A stretch of DNA of 62,434 bases. It comes from Hymenobacter lapidarius. GTDB lineage: Bacteria > Bacteroidota > Bacteroidia > Cytophagales > Hymenobacteraceae. Location: contig NZ_MDZB01000097.1 of assembly GCF_001816145.1 (NCBI RefSeq), positions 1-62,434 of the forward strand, read 5' to 3'. Positions 33,805 through 42,829 of this stretch are shown here, one piece after another. The notes beneath the pieces were generated by a model, which had not been told where the DNA came from, searched no databases, and worked only from the letters and a program-made list of their open reading frames with translations. Each line of letters opens with the position of its first letter. Within the stretch, counting starts at the first letter, position 1. A program made the translations under genes and the position numbers.

Positions 33805-34569
33805 ATGGCCCAAATGGGGTTGGCATTGTCGGGGGGCGGGGCGCGTGGCATTGCCCACCTCGGGGTGCTGGCGGCGCTAGACGAGCTGCAGCTGCCGGTA
33901 GGGGAGCTGGCCGGCGTGAGCTCCGGGGCCATTGCCGGCGTTTTTTACGCCGCGGGGTTCCCGCCGCGCGAAATCCTGAAACTGCTGCTGACTACCAACC
34001 TGTTCAGCCTCACGCGGCCCGCGTTTAGCCGCTACGGCCTGCTGCATCTCGATGCAGTGGCCCAGCTCATTGCCCGGCAATTGGGGGCCAGGGTCAACTT
34101 TGAAGACCTGGACGTGCCGCTGACGCTGGTGGCGACGGACCTGCTGGCCGGCGAGTCGGTGTACTTCAACTCCGGGCCCTTGCTGGCACCGTTGCTGGCC
34201 TCCTCGGCGGTGCCCATCGTGTACCGGCCGGTGGAGTACCAGGGCCGGCAGCTGGTGGATGGCGGCCTGCTCAACAACCTGCCGGTTGAGCCGCTCCTGG
34301 GCAAGTCTGAGCTGCGGGTGGTAGGGGTGAACTGCAACCCGAGCCACGCGGAAACGCATATCCCCAACTTTCGGCGGCTGGTGGAGCGCACGTTGCACCT
34401 GGCAATCAACGCGAATACGGCCGCCCGCAAAACCCAGTGCGCGCTGGTGCTGGAACCCCAGGAACTGCGCCACCACCGGCCCCTGGGCTACAAGCGCGGG
34501 GCGGAGCTGTTCGATATTGGCTACCAATACACCCTGAGCCAGGCGGTAGCTCTGCAGGCGCTGCTCTAG
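33805..34569 (+). CDS. Patatin-like phospholipase
   Basis: A 254-residue acyl hydrolase. The oxyanion-hole motif GGGARGIAHLG is near residues 10-20. The nucleophile elbow GVSSG has Ser39, and the catalytic Asp152 lies in VDGGLLNN; the Ser-Asp dyad is intact. It should hydrolyse membrane lipid or acylglycerol esters. There is no signal peptide, so it works in the cytosol or is recruited to the inner membrane. It lies 135 bases before a lipid acyltransferase gene, which makes a lipid-remodelling role plausible. Confidence 0.9.
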   Translation: MAQMGLALSGGGARGIAHLGVLAALDELQLPVGELAGVSSGAIAGVFYAAGFPPREILKLLLTTNLFSLTRPAFSRYGLLHLDAVAQLIARQLGARVNFEDLDVPLTLVATDLLAGESVYFNSGPLLAPLLASSAVPIVYRPVEYQGRQLVDGGLLNNLPVEPLLGKSELRVVGVNCNPSHAETHIPNFRRLVERTLHLAINANTAARKTQCALVLEPQELRHHRPLGYKRGAELFDIGYQYTLSQAVALQALL

Positions 34570-34703
34570 GCAAAGCGGTGGACGGCAGCAGCCGGCAGGT
34601 CCTGCACTTGGCTGCAACTGCCCATCTTTGCAGGTAAATGGAGCGGCTCCGCCTGGCCGCCGCTCCCATCAATTGTTTTTATCTCATCACCAGCACTGCC
34701 TCA

Positions 34704-35276
34704 ATGCCCGCGCGCAAAACCTCTACAACCTGGTACTACATCGCCAAATTCGTGTTTTGGATTTCAGGCTGGAAGCTCGGCGAAATCCGCAACCCGGAAA
34801 TCAAAAAAAGCATGATGATTGCGGCCCCGCACACCAGCAACTGGGACCTCATCATGGCCCGCGCCGCCTTTTACCTGATGGATGTGGACGTGCGCTTCAC
34901 CGTGAAAAAGGAGTGGACCGAGCACTGGCTGCTGGGGGGCATGGTGCGGGCCGTGGGTGCCCTGCCCGTGGACCGCAGCAAGAACAACAGCCTTGTGGAT
35001 GGCATGGTGAAGCTATTTGAACAACACGAGGAGCTGGTGATTCTCATCACGCCCGAGGGCACGCGGGCCTACCAGCCCCGCTGGCGTCGGGGCTACTACT
35101 TTGCCGCGTTGGGTGCCAATGTGCCCATCCGGCTGGGGTATCTGGACTATAAAAACAAAGAAGCCGGCATCGGCGAAGCCGTGTACCCAACGGGCGACTA
35201 CGCAGCCGACGAGGAAAAAATCAAGGCTTTCTATCGCACCAAAACCGGCCGCTTTCCCCAGAAAGGCATCCGGTAA
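34704..35276 (+). CDS. 1-acylglycerol-3-phosphate acyltransferase-like (PlsC family)
   Basis: A 190-residue acyltransferase. The HX4D motif is H43-TSNW-D48 (APHTSNWDLI), the phosphate-binding motif is ITPEGTR, and FTVKKEW then GALPVDRSKN form the acceptor region. The protein is shorter than classical PlsC and resembles small Bacteroidota acyltransferases whose acceptor may be lysophosphatidate or another lipid. ATG at 34704 is chosen; the frame continues upstream to 34638 without family-like sequence. Confidence 0.85.
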   Translation: MPARKTSTTWYYIAKFVFWISGWKLGEIRNPEIKKSMMIAAPHTSNWDLIMARAAFYLMDVDVRFTVKKEWTEHWLLGGMVRAVGALPVDRSKNNSLVDGMVKLFEQHEELVILITPEGTRAYQPRWRRGYYFAALGANVPIRLGYLDYKNKEAGIGEAVYPTGDYAADEEKIKAFYRTKTGRFPQKGIR

Positions 35277-35319
35277 GAAATCAACTACGCGTAGCCCCAC
35301 CATTCCGTACCTTCCATTA

Positions 35320-35889
35320 ATGGATGAACTCAAAACCCTGGTTTGGATTCTGCTAGCCATCGGCGCATTTGTGTACCGTATGGTGAAAAAGGTGCAGGAA
35401 AACAGCGCGCGTGAAAGCCGCGAGCGGCCCACGCGGCCCGCTGGCAGTGTGGTGCCGGGCTTGCCCACGGCCAGCTTTCAGGAGCTACTGCAGCAAATGC
35501 AGGCCCGCAACGCACCCGTGCCAGCTGCGCCGGCCCCGCAGAAGGCCCCCGTGGCTCCCCTAGCGCCGGCTGCGCGCACGCTGGGCGGGCGCCTGATGCC
35601 CCGCGAAATTGCCCGTCCCACGTTTTCGAAGGAGCGCGTCGCGGTGCGTCAGGCCTCACTGGAGGCTCCGGCTACTGCCCGTTCGCGTGGGTTTACGCCA
35701 TCGGTGGTGGTCCGCCGAGCGTCGGAGCAGCCACGGGCTTATACCGAAGCGTTGCCGGAATTCAACCGGCAGGGTGCTGCCACCGGCTCGGCCGCGCCGC
35801 TGAACGAAACCGTGCGCCAGATGCTCCGGCAGCCCGAGGGGGTGCGGGCGGCGTTTGTGCTCAGCGAGATTTTCCAGCGCAAGTACTAG
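35320..35889 (+). CDS. Membrane-anchored Pro/Ala-rich protein, function unknown
   Basis: A 189-residue protein. One N-terminal transmembrane helix (TLVWILLAIGAFVYRMV) is followed by a basic and Pro/Ala-rich linker, and a short conserved C-terminus (RAAFVLSEIFQRKY). The C-terminal AF.LSEI.RKY motif is common in Bacteroidota proteins of this layout, which have no known role. ATG at 35320 lies 43 bases after the acyltransferase stop; in-frame sequence upstream is a shadow of that gene. Confidence 0.7.
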   Translation: MDELKTLVWILLAIGAFVYRMVKKVQENSARESRERPTRPAGSVVPGLPTASFQELLQQMQARNAPVPAAPAPQKAPVAPLAPAARTLGGRLMPREIARPTFSKERVAVRQASLEAPATARSRGFTPSVVVRRASEQPRAYTEALPEFNRQGAATGSAAPLNETVRQMLRQPEGVRAAFVLSEIFQRKY

Positions 35890-35965
35890 CCGCGCACTCC
35901 GCCGCTACGGGCGAGCAGCGGCCCATGCCGATAGAAATACAACTGCATTTGGGTAGGCGCCGGAG

Positions 35966-36628
35966 TTAATCCTGGGTGAGGGCGTACGCCACCAGGTTGG
36001 CGCCCATGCGCAGGGCGGCATCGTGCGCGGCGGGGGTGTCTTCGGGGTAGGTGCCGAGGTCTTCCCAGCCGTTGCCCAGGTCGCATTCGTAGCTATAGAA
36101 GCACACCAGCCGGCCTTTGTAGAGCAGGCCGAAGCCCTGCGCGCGCTTTCCGTCGTGCTCGTGTACTTTGGGCAGGCCCCGCGGAAAATCAAATTTCTGG
36201 TGGTAGATGGGGTGGGAGAAGGGCAGCTCCACGAATTCGAGCTCGGGAAAAACCTTCTTCATCTCGGGCCGGATGAATTTATCCAGCCCGTAGTTGTCAT
36301 CGATGTGCAAAAAACCGCCCCCGGTGAGGTAGCGGCGCAGGTTTTTCGCTTCGGCCGCGGTGAAGGTCACGTTGCCGTGGCCGGTCATGTGGACGAAGGG
36401 GTAGGTGAGCAGTTCGGGCGCGTCGAGCTCAACGGTCGCTTCTTCGGGGGCGATGTTGGTTTTGAGCGTCTGGTTGCAGTACTGGATAAGGTTGGGCAAG
36501 GACGTTTTGTTGGCGTACCAGTCGCCGCCCCCGCCGTAGTGCAGCTTGGCAATGCGGAAGCTGTAGGAGGCCGGGCCAGCGGAAGTGCTGACGAGCAGGG
36601 CAACCAAAAGGAACAGGTTTTTGAGCAT
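35966..36628 (-). CDS. Secreted DUF4159 protein
   Basis: A 220-residue exported protein with a signal peptide (LKNLFLLVALLVSTSAG). A DUF4159 domain follows: RIAKLHYGGGGDWYANKTSLPNL near the start, FVHMTGHGNV, FLHIDDNYGLDKF, and EHDGKRAQGFGLLYKGRL. The fold resembles glutamine amidotransferase-like domains used in surface or gliding proteins, but catalytic residues are not obvious. ATG at 36628 is the start; a TTACTTTG box lies 31 bases upstream at 36660-36667 (minus strand). Confidence 0.85.
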   Translation of the reverse strand: MLKNLFLLVALLVSTSAGPASYSFRIAKLHYGGGGDWYANKTSLPNLIQYCNQTLKTNIAPEEATVELDAPELLTYPFVHMTGHGNVTFTAAEAKNLRRYLTGGGFLHIDDNYGLDKFIRPEMKKVFPELEFVELPFSHPIYHQKFDFPRGLPKVHEHDGKRAQGFGLLYKGRLVCFYSYECDLGNGWEDLGTYPEDTPAAHDAALRMGANLVAYALTQD

Positions 36629-36770
36629 AGAGCAGGTGGGCGGTTTCAACAGCCGCAGGCAAAGTAAAAGCGAGGCGGCGGAAGTTGGTTCCCTGGGCCG
36701 CATCAGGTACCCCGCGCCCACCGCCAAGTTGCGCGCGGCCACTCGCCTGCCTACAAGCCCGCCGCAGCCG

Positions 36771-37157
36771 TCAGGTTGCAGCCAGCTGCAGGAGTTTTTG
36801 CTTCAGCTCAGTAAAGTCAATGGGCTTTAGCAGGAAGCCGCTGGCGCCGAGGTGCATGGCCTGGCTGTAGCTTTCGTCATCGCCGTAGGCCGTAATTATC
36901 ATCACGGTGGGCGGCGGGTTGGGGTGGTCCTGCTTGATGTGCCGTAGCAGCTCCAGCCCGCTCATGCCCGGCATGTCGATGTCGGATAAGATGAGTACGA
37001 CTTCGGAATAGCGCGCCTCATCGAGCAGGTAGTGTAGGGCCTGCTCGCCCGAAAATGCAAAGGCAAACGAAAACACCCCTTCGCGGATTTCACGCCGAAA
37101 GCGCTGCTCGAACAGCAAACGGACGTCTGCTTCGTCGTCCACAACGAGGATTTTCAT
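36771..37157 (-). CDS. Single-domain response regulator (CheY-like)
   Basis: A 128-residue receiver domain with no output domain. Acidic pocket Asp7 and Asp8 lie in VVDDE, the phosphorylation site is Asp59 (LSDIDMPGM), and the switch residues are Thr89 in IITAYGDD and Lys111 in LLKPID. It should act by protein-protein contact or as a phosphorelay intermediate. The partner kinase is unknown; the orphan TPR kinase at 5392 is one candidate only by the absence of any other in the window. Confidence 0.92.
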   Translation of the reverse strand: MKILVVDDEADVRLLFEQRFRREIREGVFSFAFAFSGEQALHYLLDEARYSEVVLILSDIDMPGMSGLELLRHIKQDHPNPPPTVMIITAYGDDESYSQAMHLGASGFLLKPIDFTELKQKLLQLAAT

Positions 37158-37220
37158 TATACCGAATACGTGTTGATGTAATGGTTATGGAATATGTGCG
37201 CCTTGCCGCGTGCCCGCCGC

Positions 37221-37922
37221 CTACCGCTCCCGGCTCAGGTGCACAGTGAAGGCGGCGGCCAGCGCAGCCGTTTCGGTGCGGAGCCGGGATGCGCCCAGCG
37301 TCACGGGCCGAATGCCGCGCTCCCGCGCTTGAACAATCTCGGCTGGCGTGAAATCTCCTTCCGGGCCAATGAGCACGCAGCAGCCCGCGCCCGTAGCGGC
37401 CACATTGGAGAGGGCGGTGCGCTCGTCATCGGCCAGGTGGGCAATGTAGGCTGTATCGGGCGTCACATGCTTCAGAAAATCAGCGTAGTCGGTGAGCTCA
37501 TCGAGCTGCGGCAGCCAGGCCTGGCCCGATTGCTTCATGGCGCTGATGGCTATTTTCTCCAGCCGCTCCAGCTTCAGCTCGCGGCGCTCGGAGCGGGCGC
37601 AGCGCAGGAAGGTGATGCGCTCGACGCCGACTTCCACCGCCTTCTCCACGAACCACTCCATGCGGTCGAGGTTTTTGGTGGGAGCCACGGCGATGTGGGT
37701 GAAATAGGGCCGGGGTGCTACGGTTTCCTGATGGGTGATGCGCAGCTGGCAGCGCTTGGGGTTGGCATCGGCCACGGCCGCCGCGTAACGACTGCCGCGG
37801 CCGTCGAGCAGCTCCACGGCATCGCCGGCGCCGAGGCGCAGCACGCGCACGGCGTGCTTGCTTTCGTCTTCGGGTAGGGTGTAGGCAGTGCCGCTAAGCT
37901 CGGGCGCGTAAAAAGTGTGCAT
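37221..37922 (-). CDS. rsmE: 16S rRNA (uracil-1498-N3)-methyltransferase RsmE
   Basis: A 233-residue SPOUT methyltransferase that methylates N3 of U1498 in 16S rRNA. The N-terminal PUA-like domain (SKHAVRVLRLGAGDAVELLDGRG) precedes the trefoil-knot domain with LIGPEGDFTPAEI and TLGASRLRTETAALAAA, the S-adenosylmethionine-binding knot. Length is normal. A GTACTTTG box lies four bases upstream of the ATG, so the transcript may be leaderless. Confidence 0.92.
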   Translation of the reverse strand: MHTFYAPELSGTAYTLPEDESKHAVRVLRLGAGDAVELLDGRGSRYAAAVADANPKRCQLRITHQETVAPRPYFTHIAVAPTKNLDRMEWFVEKAVEVGVERITFLRCARSERRELKLERLEKIAISAMKQSGQAWLPQLDELTDYADFLKHVTPDTAYIAHLADDERTALSNVAATGAGCCVLIGPEGDFTPAEIVQARERGIRPVTLGASRLRTETAALAAAFTVHLSRER

Positions 37923-38128
37923 GGGGCAAAGTACGGGCGGAAGGCGTTATGTTCAGGTGACTTTACAGTTGGAGCTGTATTACTTGGTGTGAGAAAATAA
38001 CGCTCAATTGGAAATCATTCTGTGATGAGAGATTATTCTTTGTTGGCTTGCCGGAACGCATATCTCGAGAATATTAATCTCGCAACGCTCCCCATTAACA
38101 CACATGGCTGGATGATTATTTAAAATAC

Positions 38129-38163
38129 AAAAGCCCCATCAGCTGCAGCTGATGGGGCTTTTT
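38129..38163 (-). terminator. Terminator of pckA
   Basis: AAAGCCCCATCAGCTGCAGCTGATGGGGCTTT forms a perfect 16-bp hairpin around a central GC, flanked by A and T runs, about 20 bases beyond the pckA stop codon. Confidence 0.85.
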
Positions 38164-38181
38164 GGTGACTAACGAGTGGCG

Positions 38182-39816
38182 TTACCCTACCTCAGCGGCT
38201 ACTGCTACTTTGGGGGCGCCGGCCAGAATTTCTTCATTGGCGAAGTCCGCGTATTTCTTGAAGTTCTCCACGAATTTCTCGGCCAGCGAGGCGGCCGTTT
38301 TGTCGTAGGCGGCTTTGTCGGCCCAGGTGTTGCGCGGGTCCAGGATTTCGGTGGGCACGCCGGGCACGGCGCCGGGCACGGCCATTCCAAAGATGGGGTG
38401 CTTGGTGAACTTCACCTGGTCTAGTTGACCGTTGAGGGCGGCCGTAATCATGCCGCGGGTATAGCCCAGCTTCATGCGGTGGCCAGTGCCGTAGCTGCCG
38501 CCGGTCCAACCGGTGTTGATGAGCCAGACGTTGATGTCGGGATTTTCGTCCATTTTCTTGCCCAGCATTTCCGCGTACTTGGTGGGGTGCAGAGGCAGGA
38601 ACACGGCGCCGAAGCAGGCCGAGAACGTGGTCTGCGGCTCGGTTACGCCCATTTCGGTGCCGGCCACCTTGGCGGTGTAGCCCGACATGAACAGGTACAT
38701 GGCGTGGCTTTTGTCGAGCTTGCTGATGGGAGGCAGCACGCCGAAGGCGTCGGCGGTAAGGAAGAAAATGTTCTTCGGCGCATCGGCCACCGACGGCTCA
38801 ATGGCGTTGTCGATGAAGTTGATGGGGTAGGCGGTGCGGGTGTTTTCCGTCACCGACTTGTTGGCGTAGTCCACGGTGTGAGTGCCGGGGATGAAGCGGG
38901 TGTTTTCCACAATGGAGCCGAAGCGGATGGCGTCCCAAATCTGGGGCTCCTTTTCCTGGCTCAGGTCAATCACCTTGGCATAGCAGCCGCCTTCAAAGTT
39001 GAAGATGCCGGCCTCGGGCGTCCAGCCGTGCTCGTCGTCGCCGATGAGGCCGCGGTTGGGGTCGGCCGAAAGGGTGGTTTTGCCCGTGCCCGAGAGGCCG
39101 AAGAAGATGGCCGTGTCACCGGATTCGCCCACGTTGGCCGAGCAGTGCATGGGCAGCGTCTCGCGCTCGTGGGGCAGCAGGTAGTTCAGCACGCCGAAAA
39201 TACCCTTTTTCATCTCGCCAGCGTAGCCCGTGCCACCAATGAGAATCATCTTCTTGGTGAAGTTCAGGATGGCGAAGTTGGGCTGGCGGGTGCCGTCCAC
39301 GGCCGGGTCGGCTTCGAAGCCGGGAGCGCAGATGATGCTGAAGTCGGGCAGCCAGCTGGTGTCCGCACCCTCGGCGGGGCGTAGGAACATGTTGTAGCAG
39401 AACAGGTTGTGCCAGGCCTGCTCGTTCACGATGCGCAGCTTGAGCTGGTAGTCGGGGTTGGAGCCGGCGTAGGCTTCGCGCACGTACAGCTCTTTGTCGG
39501 CCAGGTAGGCTACCATTTTCTGGTGCAGCTGGTCGAATTTATCCGCCTCGAAGGGAATGTTGATATCGCCCCACCACACGCTGTTTTCGGTATTGGCGTC
39601 CTTCACCACAAACCGGTCTTTGGGCGAGCGGCCGGTGAACTTACCGGTGTCGGCCATCAGGGCACCGGTGTCGGTGAGGTGGCCCTCACCGTTGCGCAGG
39701 GCGTGCTCAATGAGCTCGGCAGGCGTCAAATTGAGGTGGACGGTAGCCGTTTCGTTGAAGCCCAAGGCCTGCAAACGATTGGGGGAGTCGGAGGCAAGTG
39801 TGGAAGGTTCTTGCAT
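38182..39816 (-). CDS. pckA: ATP-dependent phosphoenolpyruvate carboxykinase
   Basis: A 544-residue gluconeogenic enzyme that converts oxaloacetate and ATP to phosphoenolpyruvate, ADP and CO2. It shows the ATP-type P-loop FGLSGTGKTTLSADP, the second kinase motif GLIGDDEHGW, the metal site in PMHCSANVG and the oxaloacetate-binding GRSPKDRF. ATG at 39816 is chosen over the upstream in-frame 39861. It has its own terminator and promoter, and an AraC gene diverges from it across about 230 bases. That AraC protein is a candidate regulator, but no site is evident. Confidence 0.95.
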   Translation of the reverse strand: MQEPSTLASDSPNRLQALGFNETATVHLNLTPAELIEHALRNGEGHLTDTGALMADTGKFTGRSPKDRFVVKDANTENSVWWGDINIPFEADKFDQLHQKMVAYLADKELYVREAYAGSNPDYQLKLRIVNEQAWHNLFCYNMFLRPAEGADTSWLPDFSIICAPGFEADPAVDGTRQPNFAILNFTKKMILIGGTGYAGEMKKGIFGVLNYLLPHERETLPMHCSANVGESGDTAIFFGLSGTGKTTLSADPNRGLIGDDEHGWTPEAGIFNFEGGCYAKVIDLSQEKEPQIWDAIRFGSIVENTRFIPGTHTVDYANKSVTENTRTAYPINFIDNAIEPSVADAPKNIFFLTADAFGVLPPISKLDKSHAMYLFMSGYTAKVAGTEMGVTEPQTTFSACFGAVFLPLHPTKYAEMLGKKMDENPDINVWLINTGWTGGSYGTGHRMKLGYTRGMITAALNGQLDQVKFTKHPIFGMAVPGAVPGVPTEILDPRNTWADKAAYDKTAASLAEKFVENFKKYADFANEEILAGAPKVAVAAEVG

Positions 39817-39858
39817 GGCAATTGTGGTGTTGGGTGGGAATTCCCGTGAGTGAGGGTA

Positions 39859-39866
39859 CAAAGGTA
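39859..39866 (-). promoter_or_regulatory. -7 promoter box of pckA
   Basis: On the minus strand TACCTTTG, a perfect TAnnTTTG box, lies 42 bases upstream of the pckA ATG. No TTTG was found at a good distance, so activation by another factor is possible. Confidence 0.5.
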
Positions 39867-40047
39867 GAATTATTCAGCCCAATGGCAGTGAAACAATTCA
39901 TTTGTTTAACGGGACAAATTAAACCATGTCTGGTTTCTCAGTTATTTTTAAGGCCTCAAGCCACGGCAGCAAGCCAACTGAGACCCTTGTGGTTTTGTTC
40001 GGGCCCCTGTTTTGGTTTGCTTTGTCCCTGCCCCAACCGTCAGTTCG

Positions 40048-40983
40048 ATGACCTCCAACATCGCCAGCTACAATGGCATTTACGGCGATAGCAAGGCGCG
40101 GCTTTCGCACGATTATCTCCAAAGCCAGCTCATCGTGCCGCGCCAGCGCCTCCACGACTGGGGCCTGAGGCCGCACCTGCACGAAAACCTGTTCCAACTG
40201 TTTTTCCTGGAAGCGGGCCGCGCGGCCTTCGAAGCCCCGGAGGTGGTGGAGCTGGTCACGCCGTGTTTGGTCATCATTCCGGCCAACACCGTGCACGGCT
40301 TCACGTTCAGCCCGCAGGTGAAAGGCCGTACCCTTACGCTCTCCGAGGCATTGCTCGACACCATTCTGCAGGCCACTCCCGGCGTGCTGGTCGAGCTAAA
40401 CAGTGTGCACATTCTCTCCGACTTCAACTCCGAAGTAACCTTTGCCGACCTGCAGGCCCTGGAGCAGCAGATTCACGAAGAAATCTATTCGGAGCTGCCC
40501 GGCAAACAGCTCGCGCTTAACGGCTATTTCAAGCTGCTTTTCGTGAAGATATTCCGGCTGCTGCACCACAACCGCCGCAAGGAAGAAAGCCCCAACCGCG
40601 CCTTGCACTACTTCCGCGAGTTTCAGAAAGCCATTGCGCGGACGGCTCCGTTCGAGAAAAAAATCTCGGAATTTGCTCAGGAGCTCAAGATTACCCAGGT
40701 CCACCTCAACCGCATCTGCCAGGCCGTGAAGGGCAAAACGGCCCAGCAGATTGTGCAGGCCCACACCATTCGCAAGGCCCACAATTACCTGTTATACACT
40801 TCGCTTTCGGTGGCCGAAATTGCCTACGAGCTGCAGTTCGTCGACCCCGGCTATTTCACCCGGTTCTTCCGCAAGCAAACCGGCCTTTCGCCCGGCTCCT
40901 ACCGGGCCAAAGCCTACCGGAGCGACTCCGTGGCGCATAATTCGGATGAACGCTCCTTGGCGCGTTCAATCGTTGGGCGATGA
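40048..40983 (+). CDS. AraC-family regulator with cupin-type sensor domain
   Basis: A 311-residue regulator. The N-terminal cupin-like domain (PHLHENLFQLFFLEAG and PCLVIIPANTVHGF) would bind a small ligand. The C-terminal AraC domain has SEFAQELKITQVHLNRICQ and a second helix-turn-helix ending FVDPGYFTRFFRKQTGLSPGSYR. It resembles PobA-type activators of aromatic or organic acid catabolism, but the effector is not known. It diverges from pckA. The last eleven residues (ERSLARSIVGR) come from the left arm of an inverted repeat. Confidence 0.9.
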   Translation: MTSNIASYNGIYGDSKARLSHDYLQSQLIVPRQRLHDWGLRPHLHENLFQLFFLEAGRAAFEAPEVVELVTPCLVIIPANTVHGFTFSPQVKGRTLTLSEALLDTILQATPGVLVELNSVHILSDFNSEVTFADLQALEQQIHEEIYSELPGKQLALNGYFKLLFVKIFRLLHHNRRKEESPNRALHYFREFQKAIARTAPFEKKISEFAQELKITQVHLNRICQAVKGKTAQQIVQAHTIRKAHNYLLYTSLSVAEIAYELQFVDPGYFTRFFRKQTGLSPGSYRAKAYRSDSVAHNSDERSLARSIVGR

Positions 40984-41060
40984 CCCGTTTGGGCGCTGAC
41001 ACGTTAAGGCCGCCGGCCGCCGGGGCCCGGTTCAACGATTGAACGCGCCAAGGCGCGTCC
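40948..41060. repeat. Inverted repeat overlapping the AraC 3' end
   Basis: The left arm (40948-40975) and right arm (41033-41060) are 28-base reverse complements with three visible mismatches (core GCGCGTTCAATCGTTG). The 57-base loop is GC-rich. The AraC stop codon (40981-40983) lies just inside the loop. There is no T-run, so it is not a standard terminator. Confidence 0.75.
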
Positions 41061-41172
41061 CTACGATAATGGCAAAACTTTCCTAGATTTACCGTGCCCG
41101 TACTGCACTGATTCGCATTCAGGGCCTCATTTCCCACCAGTTGCCTTCTCATTTCCCACTCTAATTTCGCTT

Positions 41173-42744
41173 ATGCAACCACTTTCTGCCCAGTCCGGGC
41201 AACCGCTTTCCGCGGACTCCACGAGCCACCCCCGCGGGCTATACCTGCTGTTCGCCACCGAAATGTGGGAGCGGTTCAGCTACTATGGCATGCGGGCCGT
41301 GCTGGTGCTGTTTCTCACCAAGGCCATGATGATGGACAAAGCCTTCGCGTCCAAATTCTACGGCGGCTATACTAGTCTGGTGTACCTCACGCCGCTCATC
41401 GGCGGCTTCATTTCGGACCGGTACTGGGGCAACCGCCGCTCCATTATCACGGGTGGTTTGCTGATGGCGCTGGGCCAGTTCACACTGTTTTTCTGCGCTT
41501 CCAACTATGGCCCGGTCGAGTCCCACGCCCTCAGCCACTGGCTGCTGTACCTGGGCCTGGGCGTGATGATTGTGGGCAATGGCTTCTTCAAACCCAATAT
41601 TTCGTCGATGGTGGGCACGCTCTACAGTGCCACCGATAAGCGCAAGGACGCCGCTTACACCATCTTCTATATGGGCATCAACCTGGGTTCCTTCATCGGC
41701 AACACCATCACCAGCCTCATCGGCGATACCGGCAACCCTTCGGACTTCCGCTGGGCTTTCCTGGCCTGCGGCATTGCCATGCTGCTGGGCACGGTGGTGT
41801 TCAACTGGGGCAAAGACAAGTACCTGCACACGCCCACCGGCGAGCAAGTGGGCCTTACGCCCGTGCAGTCGGGCGGTATCATGGGCGTGTACGCGCTGCT
41901 TCCGGTACTGCTGGCTTTGATTCTGGGCATTCTGTGGCTCGATTCGGCCAAGTTCCCCACCATCGCCCCGCTGTTGGGCGTTGCCGTGTTGGGTATTTCC
42001 TACATGATTTTCAGCGATAAGTCGTTGAGCGGGGCCGATGTAAAAGGCATCATGGTTATTTTCATCGTGTCGTTCTTCGTGGTGTTTTTCTGGGCGGCTT
42101 TCGAGCAGGCCCCGGCTTCGCTCACCTTCTTCGCCGATGAGCAGATGGACCGCACCATCTTCGGCTATACCCTGCCGGCCAGTATCTTCCAGAACCTGAA
42201 CGCCATTTTCGTGGTAATCGGCGCCCCGCTCATGGCCATGGTCTGGACGGCATTGGGCCGCCGCGGCGCCGAGCCGCCGTCCCCCCTCAAAATGTCCATT
42301 GGCCTGGCTTTCCTGGCTGCCGGCTACCTGGTGATGTGCTTCGGGGTGAACAACCTGCAGCCCGGTGTGAAGGTGAGCATGTTCTTCCTCGTGGCGCTGT
42401 ACTTCCTGCACTCCGTGGGCGAGCTGTGTCTCTCACCCATCGGCCTGTCGCTGGTGAATAAGCTGGCCCCGGTCAAATTTGCCTCCCTGCTGATGGCCGT
42501 GTGGTTCCTCGCCAACGCCGCCGCCAACTACCTCGCCGGCTACATGAGCAGCCTCTATCCCGACCCCGCTTCCACCGGTCCCGCGCCGCAGTTGTTGGGC
42601 TTCCAAATCAACAACCTTTACGATTTCTTCATGGTGTTCGTAGTATCGGCAGCCGCAGCGGCAATCATCCTCTTCCTCCTCAGCGGCAAGCTGGCCAAAA
42701 TGATGGACGCCCGCAACTACCCCGCGCCTACGCCTCAGGCGTAA
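41173..42744 (+). CDS. POT-family proton-coupled peptide transporter
   Basis: A 523-residue membrane transporter with about 14 helices. The POT signature EMWERFSYYG has the ExxERF motif at Glu30-Phe35, and the second signature is GNGFFKPNISSMVG. FWAAFEQAPASLTFF in the middle and SPIGLSLVNKLAP late are also typical. It should import di- and tripeptides with protons. A strong terminator follows. Confidence 0.92.
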   Translation: MQPLSAQSGQPLSADSTSHPRGLYLLFATEMWERFSYYGMRAVLVLFLTKAMMMDKAFASKFYGGYTSLVYLTPLIGGFISDRYWGNRRSIITGGLLMALGQFTLFFCASNYGPVESHALSHWLLYLGLGVMIVGNGFFKPNISSMVGTLYSATDKRKDAAYTIFYMGINLGSFIGNTITSLIGDTGNPSDFRWAFLACGIAMLLGTVVFNWGKDKYLHTPTGEQVGLTPVQSGGIMGVYALLPVLLALILGILWLDSAKFPTIAPLLGVAVLGISYMIFSDKSLSGADVKGIMVIFIVSFFVVFFWAAFEQAPASLTFFADEQMDRTIFGYTLPASIFQNLNAIFVVIGAPLMAMVWTALGRRGAEPPSPLKMSIGLAFLAAGYLVMCFGVNNLQPGVKVSMFFLVALYFLHSVGELCLSPIGLSLVNKLAPVKFASLLMAVWFLANAAANYLAGYMSSLYPDPASTGPAPQLLGFQINNLYDFFMVFVVSAAAAAIILFLLSGKLAKMMDARNYPAPTPQA

Positions 42745-42763
42745 GTAGCGAGGTGCTGAAAAA

Positions 42764-42800
42764 AGAAGCCCTGTCGCGCAAGCGGCAGGGCTTCTTTTTT
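42764..42800 (+). terminator. Terminator of the POT transporter gene
   Basis: AGAAGCCCTG pairs with CAGGGCTTCT around the loop TCGCGCAAGCGG, followed by a run of T residues, about 20 bases after the POT stop. Confidence 0.85.
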
Positions 42801-42829
42801 TGAAAATGTGCTGGTGGCAACCTCACTTG

